DNA of 64,000 nucleotides from positions 682,001 to 746,000 of the forward strand of contig CAVUMX010000003.1 in the NCBI GenBank assembly GCA_963742725.1. Direction: 5' to 3'. Made by a program: the position numbers and the translations under genes. Positions within the stretch are counted from its first letter, which is position 1. Every line of letters begins with the position of its first letter. Of this stretch, positions 50,758 to 59,721 are shown piece by piece. The notes beneath the pieces were generated by a model that had not been told where the DNA came from, did no database searches, and saw only the letters and a list, made by a program, of their open reading frames with translations. The DNA is from CAVVAL01 sp963742725 (GTDB taxonomy: Bacteria > Actinomycetota > Actinomycetes > Mycobacteriales > Cryptosporangiaceae).

Positions 50758-50809
50758 AGTCGCATGTGGACGCTCGGGCCGTCGGCGTCCGCCAGGCGGA
50801 GAGTGCCCC

Positions 50810-51277
50810 TCAGGCCCGGTCGAACTCTCCCGTGCGCGCTCCGTCGAGGAACGCGTCCCACTCCGCAGGCGTGAAGGTGAGCACTGCCCCAGAAGGGTTC
50901 TTGCTGGGATGTGCTGCTGGCCACGTATCTCGCCGCCCACGAACTGGACGTGGCGTGAGCAACCAGATCCCCGGCAGGGACCGCTCGACGGCGACCGGCA
51001 GCGCCAGCGTGCCGAGCGACTTGCCGACGATCAGCGTGACACCGGCCAGGACCTCGGTGACCTGCTCGCGCACCCACGCGGTGGCGCCGGGGATCGCAGC
51101 GCCGGTTGCCCGGGCATGCTCCGCCGGCGGTGTCCACCACAGCTCGCGCAGCGACCAGCCACGGGCGAGCAGCACCTCGCGGGTGTAGTACAGCAGTGGC
51201 CAGTCGGGGGAGTAGCCCCCGCCGCCCGGGCAGATGATCGCGACCCGGTCCGGATCGCCGTCGTGGGTCTTGATCAC
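50810..51277 (-). pseudogene. Chimera: N-terminal alpha/beta-hydrolase joined to the tail of a DUF397 protein
   Basis: 155 codons. Residues 1-108 are the front half of an alpha/beta-hydrolase: VAIICPGGGGYSPDWPLLYY, the nucleophile-elbow-like VGKSLGTLALPVAVERSLPG, then LLTP, where the fold should continue for about 90 residues. Residues about 124-155 instead read SKNPSGAVLTFTPAEWDAF followed by LDGARTGEFD, the standard end of DUF397 proteins. The join lies between about 50910 and 50950. Interpretation: a deletion fused two genes in frame. It may be translated but should not fold as a hydrolase; the active-site His is gone. It precedes the MocR gene on the same strand. Confidence 0.8.
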
Positions 51278-51286
51278 TCCTGAACG

Positions 51287-52696
51287 CTATCCGCCGTCCG
51301 CCACGCGTATGGCGGCGGCGAGGTGGCGGACGGCCGTGTCGACGGCGTTGTCCGCGAGGTTGCCGTACCCCAGGACGAGGCTCTGACCGGTCACGTCCGG
51401 TGTGGCGTGGTACGCGGCGAGGTCGACGACGTGCACGGACCGGGCGGCCGCCGCCGCCGTCACGGCCGCCGAGTCGACGCGGCCGGATAGGCCGTCGGGT
51501 AGGCCCAGGACGAGGTGCAGGCCGGCCGCGATCCCCGTGACGGGCGCGCCGGGCACGTGCTCGGCGAGAGCCCGGACGAGGGCGTCGCGCCGGGTCCGGT
51601 AGCGCTGCCGGCACGCGCGCAGGTGCCGGTCGTACGCACCGGACTCGAGCAGCGCACCGAACGCGAGCTGGTCCAGGGTCGGCGGTAGCTGCCCGCCGGC
51701 GCGGAGCGGCTCGGACCACCGGGGCGGCGCGACGATCCAGCCGATGCCGAGCGCGGGGGACAGCATCTTGCTCAGCGACTTGAACAGGATGACGCGGGCC
51801 GGGTCCATGCCCTGGACGGTCCCGACCGGGCGGCGGTCGTAGCGGAACTCCGCGTCGTAGTCGTCCTCCAGGATCACGCCGTCGACCTGGCGTGCCCACC
51901 GCAGCAGGGCGGCCCGCCGCGCGGGCGCGAGCACGACGCCGCGCGGGAACTGGTGCGCCGGTGTCGCCAGGACGGCGCGCAGGCCGGCGAGTTCGTCCAC
52001 GCGCAGCCCGTCCCCGTCGGTGCGGATCGGCACGGTGTCCAGCCCGCTCGCGCGGATCACGTCGCGGAGCCGGGTCCAGCCGGGCTCCTCGCAGCCGATC
52101 GCGGTGATCCCCTCGGCGCGCAGGGCACGGCAGACGCGCCGGACCCCGTCCGTCACGCTGGTGCACAGCGTCACGTCCTGGGCGGTCGCGGACGTGCCAC
52201 GGGACCGGCGGAGGTACTCGGCCAGCAACTGCCTCAGCCAGGGATGGCCGGCGGGCGGCGGGTACCCCAACTCGGTGAACGCCGCGGTGGTGGCCTGCGC
52301 GCGGACCGCGTCGGCCCAGCGGCGCCGGGGGAACGCGCGCAGGTCCGGCAGGCCGGGCGCCAGGTCGTACCGCGCGGCGGGTGGCTGCCCGGCAGCGGCG
52401 CGACGCTCGTCCGGCGACCGGTCGTTCGACCACCGCACGCGCGTGGCCGATCCGGTGCGCGCCTCCAGATAGCCCTCGGCGACGAGCTGGCTGTACGCCT
52501 CCGTCACGGCCCAGCGGGAACAGCCGAGGTCGGCCGCGAGCTTGCGGCTCGGCGGCAGGGCCTGGCCCTCGCTGACGCGCCCGTCCCTGATCGCGCCGCG
52601 CAGCGCGTGTTTCAGCCGCTCGTGCAGCGCCCCGCCGGACGGGTCGCCGACGTCGAGGAGGACGTCCCACGCAAGATTGGTCTGTGATACCGGCAC
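51287..52696 (-). CDS. MocR/PdxR-type GntR-aminotransferase regulator
   Basis: About 469 residues. A GntR winged helix (about 10-75; LHERLKHALRGAIRDG, LPPSRKLAADLGCSRWAVTEAYSQLVAEGYL) is fused to an aminotransferase-like PLP-binding domain (about 110-469), with PLP Lys in LFKSLSKMLSPALGIGW and the aspartate segment VILEDDYDAEF. MocR regulators sense PLP or amino acids; many control vitamin B6 genes. Homologues start near TNLAW, so the GTG at 52696 is preferred; ATGs at 52714 and 52756 are in frame. Two ATTGG-based direct repeats (ATTGGTCTGTGATACC near 52677 and ATTGGACAGTATCATC near 52700) cover the start and could be its own operator. Confidence 0.9.
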   Translation of the reverse strand: MPVSQTNLAWDVLLDVGDPSGGALHERLKHALRGAIRDGRVSEGQALPPSRKLAADLGCSRWAVTEAYSQLVAEGYLEARTGSATRVRWSNDRSPDERRAAAGQPPAARYDLAPGLPDLRAFPRRRWADAVRAQATTAAFTELGYPPPAGHPWLRQLLAEYLRRSRGTSATAQDVTLCTSVTDGVRRVCRALRAEGITAIGCEEPGWTRLRDVIRASGLDTVPIRTDGDGLRVDELAGLRAVLATPAHQFPRGVVLAPARRAALLRWARQVDGVILEDDYDAEFRYDRRPVGTVQGMDPARVILFKSLSKMLSPALGIGWIVAPPRWSEPLRAGGQLPPTLDQLAFGALLESGAYDRHLRACRQRYRTRRDALVRALAEHVPGAPVTGIAAGLHLVLGLPDGLSGRVDSAAVTAAAAARSVHVVDLAAYHATPDVTGQSLVLGYGNLADNAVDTAVRHLAAAIRVADGG

Positions 52697-52742
52697 ATTA
52701 TTGGACAGTATCATCGAGCCATTCGCACCTACCGTCGATGCC

Positions 52743-52991
52743 ATGACAGAGGGCATGAGAACAGACGAACGACACCTGCTGCTCCGGGCCGTATTCGACC
52801 AGTGGCACCGCAGCTCAGGGGCCCTGTCGGCGCTCCCGGACGCACCCGTCGTACCGGACCGCCCCCGCTGGTGGCGCCGCCTCGTGAGCCGGAGTCAGGC
52901 CGCCTCGGCCACCGGTGCCTGGCCGACGATCTCCACGGGGCCGCCGGGGCCACCCGCCTGGAGCACCGCGAACGGGTGCCGGAATGTGTAG
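52743..52991 (+). CDS. Possible small basic protein divergent from MocR
   Basis: 82 codons from ATG (MTEGMRTDERHLLLRAVFD, then a Trp/Arg-rich RPRWWRRLVSR). Codon third positions are strongly G/C, as in a true gene, but there is no ribosome site and the last third overlaps the opposite-strand 85-residue gene, so the C-terminal part is probably not meaningful. Weak candidate. Confidence 0.3.
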   Translation: MTEGMRTDERHLLLRAVFDQWHRSSGALSALPDAPVVPDRPRWWRRLVSRSQAASATGAWPTISTGPPGPPAWSTANGCRNV

Positions 52992-53152
52992 AGCGCGTCC
53001 TCCCTGGCGGGCAGGAGCGCGAACTCGCGGCCCGTACGGGCATCGTTGACGTGCACGAGGACGTCGTCGGTGACCGGGTCCCAGTAGAGCCATACCTCGA
53101 TGCCGGCGGAACGCCGGTGCGCCAACTCGCGGATGCCGATGTCGGTCTTCAC
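52895..53152 (-). CDS. Small conserved-looking hypothetical protein
   Basis: 85 residues. GTG start with GGGAGG upstream. Predicted all-beta: VWLYWDPVTDDVLVHVNDAR, TGREFALLPAREDALYTFRHPFAVL, then VEIVGQAP. No family recognised. Solitary gene near the MocR regulator and DUF4383 gene. Confidence 0.65.
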   Translation of the reverse strand: MKTDIGIRELAHRRSAGIEVWLYWDPVTDDVLVHVNDARTGREFALLPAREDALYTFRHPFAVLQAGGPGGPVEIVGQAPVAEAA

Positions 53153-53379
53153 GGTCGCCTCCCTGCCGGTCGGTTGGCCCCCTTGACGACGAGTGTCCTA
53201 CCCAACCCGTCGCGGGTCATCGGTCATTCGTGCTTCGTCGATCGTGGCGTACGGCGGTCCGTCCCCGCATCGGCCGTTCCGCACAACGGTCCGCGCCACC
53301 AGGGGGTTCGTTTCGCCAGCCGGTGAACGGGAATGACAGCGGGGTACTGACCGGCCCGTTTCTCCAGGAGGTGTCTTTC

Positions 53380-53838
53380 ATGGCCGATATGTCCGCTCCA
53401 CGCCACGCGCCAGGCATGCTGACTGGCGACGGTTCGCTCGCGAGCCGTCTGGCCATGGTCGTCGGGGCCGTGTTCCTGCTGGTGGGCATCCTCGGGTTCA
53501 TCCCGGGGATCACCACCGACTACGACACGCTCGCGTTCGCCGGCCACGAATCCGACGCGAAGCTGCTCGGCATCTTCCAGGTGTCGATCCTGCACAACAT
53601 CGTCCACCTGCTGTTCGGCGCGGCGGGGCTGGCGATGGCGCGCACGGCCCGGACCGCGACCACGTATCTGGTCGGCGGTGGCGTGATCTACCTGGTGCTC
53701 TGGCTGTACGGCCTGGTCATCGACCATGACAGCGGCGCCAACTTCGTCCCCGTCAACACGGCCGACAACTGGCTGCACTTCGTGCTCGGCATCGGCATGG
53801 TCGCGCTCGGCCTGCTCGTAGGGCGGCGCCGCACCTGA
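53380..53838 (+). CDS. DUF4383 membrane protein
   Basis: 152 residues, four predicted transmembrane helices: LAMVVGAVFLLVGILGFIPG, VSILHNIVHLLFGAAGLAMA, YLVGGGVIYLVLWLYGLVI, and WLHFVLGIGMVALGLLVG. The pattern HNIVHLLFGAAGL and NWLHFVLG is diagnostic for DUF4383, a common actinobacterial membrane family of unknown function. The start follows the strong site AGGAGGTGT. Confidence 0.9.
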   Translation: MADMSAPRHAPGMLTGDGSLASRLAMVVGAVFLLVGILGFIPGITTDYDTLAFAGHESDAKLLGIFQVSILHNIVHLLFGAAGLAMARTARTATTYLVGGGVIYLVLWLYGLVIDHDSGANFVPVNTADNWLHFVLGIGMVALGLLVGRRRT

Positions 53839-53945
53839 GGCACCAGCACATCGTGGCGGCCGGACCCAGACGTCCGGCCGCCCACCCATGGCTGGAATAC
53901 GCAACGACGGCCGTGACCACCGTTTACCGCGATTACAGTCCGCGC

Positions 53946-54728
53946 ATGGACACCGTGCCGCTGCCGATCATTCCGCCGCAGCCGCCCCAGCCCACCACCC
54001 CGCCGCGGCGCCGGCGCCGGACAGGGCTGATCATCGGCGCCGTCGTCGGCGGGCTGGCCGTGTTGCTCTGCACGTGCGGCATCGGCGGCGTGCTGGCGTT
54101 CACCCTGCACGGCGGCGAGTCGGAGGAGAAGAGGCCGGTGGCGAGTCCGGTGGAGCCGGTCGCGCCGGCGCCGTCGTCCGCGCCGCCGTCGCCGTCCTCG
54201 ACGGTCTCGCCGTCCGTCTCGGCCAGCCCCGCGCCGAAGGCCACGATCCCGAACGTCGCGGGCAAGCGGCTGTCGGACGCGTACGCGCAGCTCCAGGGCC
54301 TCGGGTTCACGACCGTCGGCGCCAGCGACGCCACCGGAGAGGGGCGGCTCGTCCTCAACTACAGCAACTGGGTGGTCCGGTCGCAGCTGCCGGCGCCCGG
54401 GTCGACCGTCCCGGTGACGGACCAGCTGACGCTGAACGTGAGCAAGCCGAGCGACGGGCAGCCCGTGGACCCGGTGACGGTGGGCGTGGTGCCTAAGGTC
54501 GTGTGCCGGGATCTGGCCGCGGCGAAGGATATCCTGCGGGCGGCCGGCTTCACGAAGATCTCTTCCGAGGACGGGACGGACGACGACCGCACCCAGATCG
54601 TCGACCGGAACTGGCTGGTGACCGCGCAGTCGGCCAAGCCCGGCAGCCGCCCGGACCCGGACGGCCGGATCACCCTGACCGTCGTCAAATATGGCGAGCC
54701 GACGGGCAGATCCGGCTGCAAGAGCTAG
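53946..54728 (+). CDS. Membrane-anchored protein with two PASTA domains
   Basis: 260 residues. Short Pro-rich, Arg-rich cytoplasmic end (TTPPRRRRRTG), one transmembrane helix (about 27-53, with CTCGIGGV), a Pro/Ser linker, and two extracellular PASTA-like repeats (about 96-167: IPNVAGKRLSDAYAQLQGLGF; about 178-250: VPKVVCRDLAAAKDILRAAGF). PASTA domains bind peptidoglycan fragments in Ser/Thr kinases, but no kinase domain is present here. No ribosome site; GATTACAGT six bases before the ATG looks like a -10 element, so the message may be leaderless. Confidence 0.88.
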   Translation: MDTVPLPIIPPQPPQPTTPPRRRRRTGLIIGAVVGGLAVLLCTCGIGGVLAFTLHGGESEEKRPVASPVEPVAPAPSSAPPSPSSTVSPSVSASPAPKATIPNVAGKRLSDAYAQLQGLGFTTVGASDATGEGRLVLNYSNWVVRSQLPAPGSTVPVTDQLTLNVSKPSDGQPVDPVTVGVVPKVVCRDLAAAKDILRAAGFTKISSEDGTDDDRTQIVDRNWLVTAQSAKPGSRPDPDGRITLTVVKYGEPTGRSGCKS

Positions 54729-54757
54729 CCATGGCAACAGACAAGAGGAGAACGGCG

Positions 54758-55213
54758 ATGCTTCGCGGATTCGCGACGATCAACTACTGGGCGTCCGACC
54801 TGGCGGCGGCCAAGGCGTGGTACTCCGAGGTGCTGGGCGTCGAGCCCTACTTCGAGCGCGCCGAGCTCGACGGCCGCATCATCGGCCCGGACGACCCCGA
54901 CTACGCCAAGGGCCGCGTGGGATACGTCGAGTTCCGCGTGGGCGACCACCAGCACGAGCTGGGCCTGATCGACAGCCGGTACGCGCCGGGCGGGCCGGCG
55001 GAGCGCCCATCCGGCGTGGTCCTCTACTGGCACGTCGACGACGTGCGCGCCGCGGTGGACAGGCTGCTGTCGCTGGGCGCGACGGAGGGGCAGCCGATCA
55101 CCGAGCGGGGCGACGCCGGCTTCGTCACCGCCTCCGTGATCGACCCGTTCGGCAACATCCTCGGCGTCATGTACAACCCGCACTACGTGGAGATGCTCGG
55201 GCAGCGGGGCTGA
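54758..55213 (+). CDS. VOC/glyoxalase-fold protein
   Basis: 151 residues with two VOC half-domains (LRGFATINYWASDLAAAKAWYSEVLGVEPYF, VGYVEFRVGDHQHELGLID, VVLYWHVDDVRAAVDRLLSLGA, VTASVIDPFGNILGVMYNPHY split over the gene). Resembles predicted lactoylglutathione-lyase-like enzymes of unknown substrate. The ATG at 54758 is preferred because AAGAGGAG ends seven bases upstream; an ATG at 54731 is in frame but lacks a site. 29 bases after the PASTA gene. Confidence 0.88.
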   Translation: MLRGFATINYWASDLAAAKAWYSEVLGVEPYFERAELDGRIIGPDDPDYAKGRVGYVEFRVGDHQHELGLIDSRYAPGGPAERPSGVVLYWHVDDVRAAVDRLLSLGATEGQPITERGDAGFVTASVIDPFGNILGVMYNPHYVEMLGQRG

Positions 55214-55296
55214 CCGTTCGGCCGAGTGGATTCGCGCCGAATGGGTCACCTGTCAGGGGTGCGTCCACTGTGCCCCGTCCGGGACGCTTTGCTGCC

Positions 55297-55455
55297 ATGG
55301 AGCACGTCACCCACCGAGCGGTCCGGACCACCCTGTCGCTGCCCGCCCAGCGCACGCCCGACCCGGCCCCAGCTGAGCCGGGCAGCGATCACGCCGAGCA
55401 GTTCCACTACGCCGAGCGACTGGCCGAACTGCTCGCCCGCGCACCGAGACCCTGA
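55297..55455 (+). CDS. Possible small hypothetical protein
   Basis: 52 codons (MEHVTHRAVRTTLSLPA, then AEQFHYAERLAELLARAPRP). High G/C at third positions and a helical C-terminus suggest a real short gene, but there is no clear ribosome site or recognised family. The bases from 55456 to 55725 contain no gene; a TTGACA at 55607 could be a -35 box for the next gene. Confidence 0.4.
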   Translation: MEHVTHRAVRTTLSLPAQRTPDPAPAEPGSDHAEQFHYAERLAELLARAPRP

Positions 55456-55725
55456 CCGCCCGCGGTCACGCGCAGTACCCGGAACCGGCCGGCGCGTCCC
55501 CATCCGACCATCGGTGGGGACGCGAGACGTGTTGCCGCCCAGCGGGAAGTCCAAGGCCGAAACTGCCCAGGAGAGATCCGAGCTATCCCGCGATTTCAGC
55601 AAGGTATTGACACCATTACGCCGGTGTGAAGACTGGACGCGGCCCACTAGACATAGGATCTCTGCTGGGGTCGGCGGTCCGCCCTGCTCCGTGACTCGCC
55701 GTCACCGCCGGAACGGGAGCGCGAC

Positions 55726-58700
55726 ATGGGACGAGACTTAAGCAGAAGCCGGTTCCGTCGACCCGCGGTCGCGACTCTGGCCGCCCTGATACTGACCGCC
55801 GGAGTGCTGACGTCGTCCGCGACGCCGGCCGCCGCCGCCACGCTGTACGAGGCGGAGAACGGCACGATCACCCTCGGCACGGTCGACTCGAACCACGCCG
55901 GGTTCACCGGCACCGGGTTCGTCAACTACAACAACGTGGTCGGCAGCGCGGTCGAGTTCACGGTCACCTCCGCCACCGCGGAGACGCAACCGCTCGTCTT
56001 CCGGTTCGCCAACGGCACGAGCACGACCCGCCCCATGGACCTGTCGATCAACGGGACCACGGTCGCGACCGGCGTGCCGTTCGGCAGCACCGGCTCCTGG
56101 ACGTCGTGGACCACGTACACCGCCAACCACGCGCTCGTCGCCGGCACGAACCGCATCAAGATGACCGCGACGACCGCCAACGGCGGCCCGAACCTCGACT
56201 CGCTGACGATCGGCGCCGTCGCGAACGACGATCCGATCAAGGATCCGCTGCCGAACCCGACCCTGTCCGGCCTGGGCATCACGCTGACGCAGTTCGCGAC
56301 GTTCCCGCAGTCCACCGCGGTCCCGACGCCGACCGACTCGCGGCTGAACGTCCGGGCCCGGATCAACTTCCTCGGCGAGATCCCCGACGGCACCGGCCGC
56401 CTGTTCACGCCCGACCTCAACGGCAAGCTGTACCACCTGCGCGCCGGCCAGGCCCCGGCGACGTATCTGGACGTCCGCGCCACCGTCGGCGCCAACTTCT
56501 TCTCCGGACGCGGGCTCGGCAGCGGCTTCGGCTTCGTCGCCTTCCACCCGGACTTCAGGACGAACGGCCGCTTCTACACGACGCACACCGAGGCGATGGG
56601 CGCCCTCAGCTCCCAGACGCCGGACTGGACCCAGCCGAACGCGGTCATCCACAGCGTGATCACCGAGTGGACCGCGACCAACCCGGCCGCGAACACGTTC
56701 AGCGGCACGCGCCGGCAGCTCATGCGGATCGGGTTCGCGAGCTACCTGCACGCCGTCCAGCAGATCGACTTCAACCCGACGGCCACGCCGGGCAGCGCGG
56801 ACTACGGGCTGCTCTACCTCGCGGTCGGCGACGGCGGCACCGGGTACCAGAACAGCGACCCGCAGAACATGCGCATCCCGCACGGCAAGGTCACCCGGAT
56901 CGACCCGCGCGGCACGAACAGCGCCAACGGCCGGTACGGGATCCCGCCGTCGAACCCGTTCGTCGGCCGTCCGAACACGCTCGGCGACATCTACGCCGTC
57001 GGCCTGCGTGACCCGCACCGCTTCAGCTGGGACACGGGCACCGGGAACCGGATGTTCATGGGCAGCATCGGCGAGCACGACATCGAGTCGATCTACGAGG
57101 TGCGGGCCGGCGACAACTACGGCTGGAGCGAGCGCGAAGGCCCGTTCGTCTTCAAGAAGTCGGACCGCTGCGACCTGTACCCGTTGCCGGCCGACGACGC
57201 GCAGTTCGGCTACACGTACCCGGTCGCCGCGTACGACCACAACCCGGCCGCCGGGGCGTCGTGCACCAGCGACGTCGGGCGCGCGGTCACCGGCGGCTTC
57301 GTCTACCGCGGCAACGCGCTGCCGGCGCTGCGCGGCAAGTACGTGTTCGGCGACATCGTCCGCGGCCACATCTACTACACCAACGTGGACGAGATGCGCC
57401 GCGGCGGACCGCTGGCCACCATCCGCGAGCTGCGGATCTTCAACACGGCCGGCACCCGCACGACGATGCAGACGCTCGCGCAGAAGACCCGGGTGGACCT
57501 CCGGTTCGGCCTCGACCGCGCGGGCGAGCTGTACGTCCTGGCCAAGGCCAACGGGCGGATCTGGAAGGTGACCGGCACCAACGGCAGCGCGCCCGTGGCT
57601 CCGGCCAAGGCCCTGGCGTCCGGCGTACACCCCAACCTGGCGGCGAACCTCGCCACGTACTACGACTTCGAGCACCCCGTCTCCGGCACACCGGCGGAGG
57701 AGCAGGACCAGGCGCCGTCCGGCACGAAGCTCAAGCTCGTCAACGGCGGGGCGCCGATGCGGGTGGCCGACGGCGCCCATCCCGGCAGCACGAACGCGCT
57801 CCAGACCAAACAGGTGAACCCGACACGGAAGGGCAACGACGACTGGAAGGCGGGGATGTACTCCTCGGGCGGCGTCGGCACGCTGAACCGCTTCAACAAG
57901 GTCCAGGGGATCTCGCTCATGGGCTGGTTCAAGACCACCGGCGCGGTGCCGGCGCCCAACTCCAACTCGTCGTCCACCTCGGACTTCTACGGGGCCGTCG
58001 GCCTCGCCGGCATCCTCAGCGGCGACTCGAACGGGCACCCGGCCCGGGCGTTGATCGAGCTGGAGAAGGTCAACGGCACGCTGAAGCTGGTGGCCTCGGG
58101 CCGGCGGCTCGACGGCGGCAGCAACGGCCGGCAGTACCTCGCCGCCACCGAGGACTGGCGCACGCTGCTACCCGCCAACCAATGGGTGTTCCTGGCGGCC
58201 ACGTTCGACTACAACACGGGCAGGATCGCGCTGTTCAAGAACGGCCAGCCGGTACCGGGGTCCTACGTGGTGCCCGGCGACCCGTGGGGCGTGAGCGGCC
58301 CCGGCCCGCACTACACCCAGGCGACCAACCCGCGCGGCATCAAGATCGGCGGCAGCTACCCGCAGGACAACAACGAGACCAACGCCTGCAACTGCCGGAT
58401 GGACGACCTCATGTTCCTCGACCGGGCCGTGACGGCCGAGGAGGTGCTGCTCCAGTACAGCCACGCCACCGCCACGCCGTCGGCCTGCGCCACGGGCAGC
58501 ACCACCGTCACGAACGTGATGGCGGCGTCGAACTGGCGGCCGCTCACGCCGAGCCGCTGGCAGTTCCCCGGCACCGAGGTGATCCAGACCCAGGCGGGGC
58601 CGACCCGTCCGGGGCCGCGACGGCCGCAGGAGTACGCGTACCTGTCGGCCGGTCCGGTGTTCGGGTCGAGTGACATCCGCGCGGACGTCCGGATCGACGT

Positions 58701-59088
58701 GCCCGTGCAGGAGACCAACCGCGACGTCGTCGTCGTGTTCGGGTACAAGTCGGACACCGAGTTCTACTATGTCCACCTGTCCACGGACAACACGATCTAT
58801 CCGCACAACGGCATCTTCGTCGTGAACAACGCCGACCGGTTGCGGCTCGACCACCAGTGGGACGGATCGCGCGGCGCCCCGCCGGCCATCACCGACACGG
58901 CGTGGCACCAGGTCCGGATCGCGCACTGCGCCGAAACCGGCGCGATCGCGGTCTACATGGACGGCTCGTCCACGCCGCTGATGACCGCCACGGACGCCAC
59001 GTTCCGCAGCGGACGGGTCGGGTTCGGCTCGTTCGACAACAAGGGCCGTATCCGCGACCTGCGCGTGGTCGGCACCCCGGCCACCTGA
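55726..59088 (+). CDS. Secreted CBM6-like / PQQ sorbosone dehydrogenase-like / LamG multidomain protein
   Basis: 1120 residues. Long signal peptide (1-38; ends TPAAAA). Then a CBM6/35-type domain (about 39-165; YEAENGTITLGTVDSNHAGFTG, NPxMDLSINGT), a glucose/sorbosone dehydrogenase-type beta-propeller (about 180-620; GLGSGFGFVAFHPDF, LLYLAVGDGGTGYQNSDPQNM, YAVGLRDPHRFSWDTGTG, DNYGWSEREGP, GGFVYRGNALPALRGKYVFGD), and two LamG/concanavalin-like sandwiches (about 640-920 and 930-1120). Propellers of this family bind PQQ and oxidise sugars (AA12-type activity). Predicted to oxidise a polysaccharide-derived sugar outside the cell; no PQQ synthesis genes are present in the window. Confidence 0.88.
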   Translation: MGRDLSRSRFRRPAVATLAALILTAGVLTSSATPAAAATLYEAENGTITLGTVDSNHAGFTGTGFVNYNNVVGSAVEFTVTSATAETQPLVFRFANGTSTTRPMDLSINGTTVATGVPFGSTGSWTSWTTYTANHALVAGTNRIKMTATTANGGPNLDSLTIGAVANDDPIKDPLPNPTLSGLGITLTQFATFPQSTAVPTPTDSRLNVRARINFLGEIPDGTGRLFTPDLNGKLYHLRAGQAPATYLDVRATVGANFFSGRGLGSGFGFVAFHPDFRTNGRFYTTHTEAMGALSSQTPDWTQPNAVIHSVITEWTATNPAANTFSGTRRQLMRIGFASYLHAVQQIDFNPTATPGSADYGLLYLAVGDGGTGYQNSDPQNMRIPHGKVTRIDPRGTNSANGRYGIPPSNPFVGRPNTLGDIYAVGLRDPHRFSWDTGTGNRMFMGSIGEHDIESIYEVRAGDNYGWSEREGPFVFKKSDRCDLYPLPADDAQFGYTYPVAAYDHNPAAGASCTSDVGRAVTGGFVYRGNALPALRGKYVFGDIVRGHIYYTNVDEMRRGGPLATIRELRIFNTAGTRTTMQTLAQKTRVDLRFGLDRAGELYVLAKANGRIWKVTGTNGSAPVAPAKALASGVHPNLAANLATYYDFEHPVSGTPAEEQDQAPSGTKLKLVNGGAPMRVADGAHPGSTNALQTKQVNPTRKGNDDWKAGMYSSGGVGTLNRFNKVQGISLMGWFKTTGAVPAPNSNSSSTSDFYGAVGLAGILSGDSNGHPARALIELEKVNGTLKLVASGRRLDGGSNGRQYLAATEDWRTLLPANQWVFLAATFDYNTGRIALFKNGQPVPGSYVVPGDPWGVSGPGPHYTQATNPRGIKIGGSYPQDNNETNACNCRMDDLMFLDRAVTAEEVLLQYSHATATPSACATGSTTVTNVMAASNWRPLTPSRWQFPGTEVIQTQAGPTRPGPRRPQEYAYLSAGPVFGSSDIRADVRIDVPVQETNRDVVVVFGYKSDTEFYYVHLSTDNTIYPHNGIFVVNNADRLRLDHQWDGSRGAPPAITDTAWHQVRIAHCAETGAIAVYMDGSSTPLMTATDATFRSGRVGFGSFDNKGRIRDLRVVGTPAT

Positions 59089-59124
59089 GCCGGGGGAGGT
59101 TGACGGCGCCCGTACCCTGCCGCG

Positions 59125-59604
59125 ATGTCCTACGACATCTCCTTCATCACGCCCGTACCCGGACTCACCCTCAGCGAGTCGTACATCGCCAGCTGCGACG
59201 ACACCATGCCGGACCTGAAGTTCACGCCTGATCAGCTCGTCGCGTGGCACACGATCGTGCGGCGCGTCACGGCCGAGGTGGGCCCGACCGAACACGACGC
59301 CAGGCCCAGGTGGGTGACCGTCTACGTCACCGACCTCCCACTCGCCTCGGCCGACTACTGGGGGACCGGCGCCCAGGCCCAGATTCCGTTCCGCTACGAC
59401 AAGAGCGCCGAGGCGGCGATGGCCAAGCTGTACAAGGTCGCGCACATCGTCGAGGAGGTCACCGGCCTCACCGGGTACGACCGGCAGACCGAACTGGACC
59501 TCTCGGACGCGAACCTCCCCGCCGCGATCGCGCACTACCTGAAGACGATGGAGACGGTGAACTTCCACCTCCCGCCACGGCGGGACGAGAGCGGCATCAT
59601 CTGA
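59125..59604 (+). CDS. Conserved-looking hypothetical protein
   Basis: 159 residues, no signal peptide or membrane helix. Seen: MSYDISFITPVPG, an acidic middle (VGPTEHDARPRWVTVYVTD), IPFRYDKSAEAAMAKLYKVAHIVEEVTGLTGYDRQTELDL, and HYLKTMETVNFHLPPRRD. The composition is that of a small soluble alpha/beta protein. I do not recognise a family. It stands 36 bases after the sorbosone dehydrogenase-like gene. Confidence 0.7.
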   Translation: MSYDISFITPVPGLTLSESYIASCDDTMPDLKFTPDQLVAWHTIVRRVTAEVGPTEHDARPRWVTVYVTDLPLASADYWGTGAQAQIPFRYDKSAEAAMAKLYKVAHIVEEVTGLTGYDRQTELDLSDANLPAAIAHYLKTMETVNFHLPPRRDESGII

Positions 59605-59721
59605 GCCGTCGCACCGCCGCCCGGGCGGATGCAGAAACTGGGTGATTCGCACCCAAGACATCGCCACGCCAGCTCGTGCACGCTGACGCCCATTCAACTG
59701 TGGACACCACGGGGGTACGTC

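Noticed and set aside
52678..52700. TTGGTCTGTGATACC near MocR as a further DasR site
   Set aside because: Only the left half TTGGTCT matches; the right half lacks AGACCA symmetry, and a MocR direct repeat explains it better.
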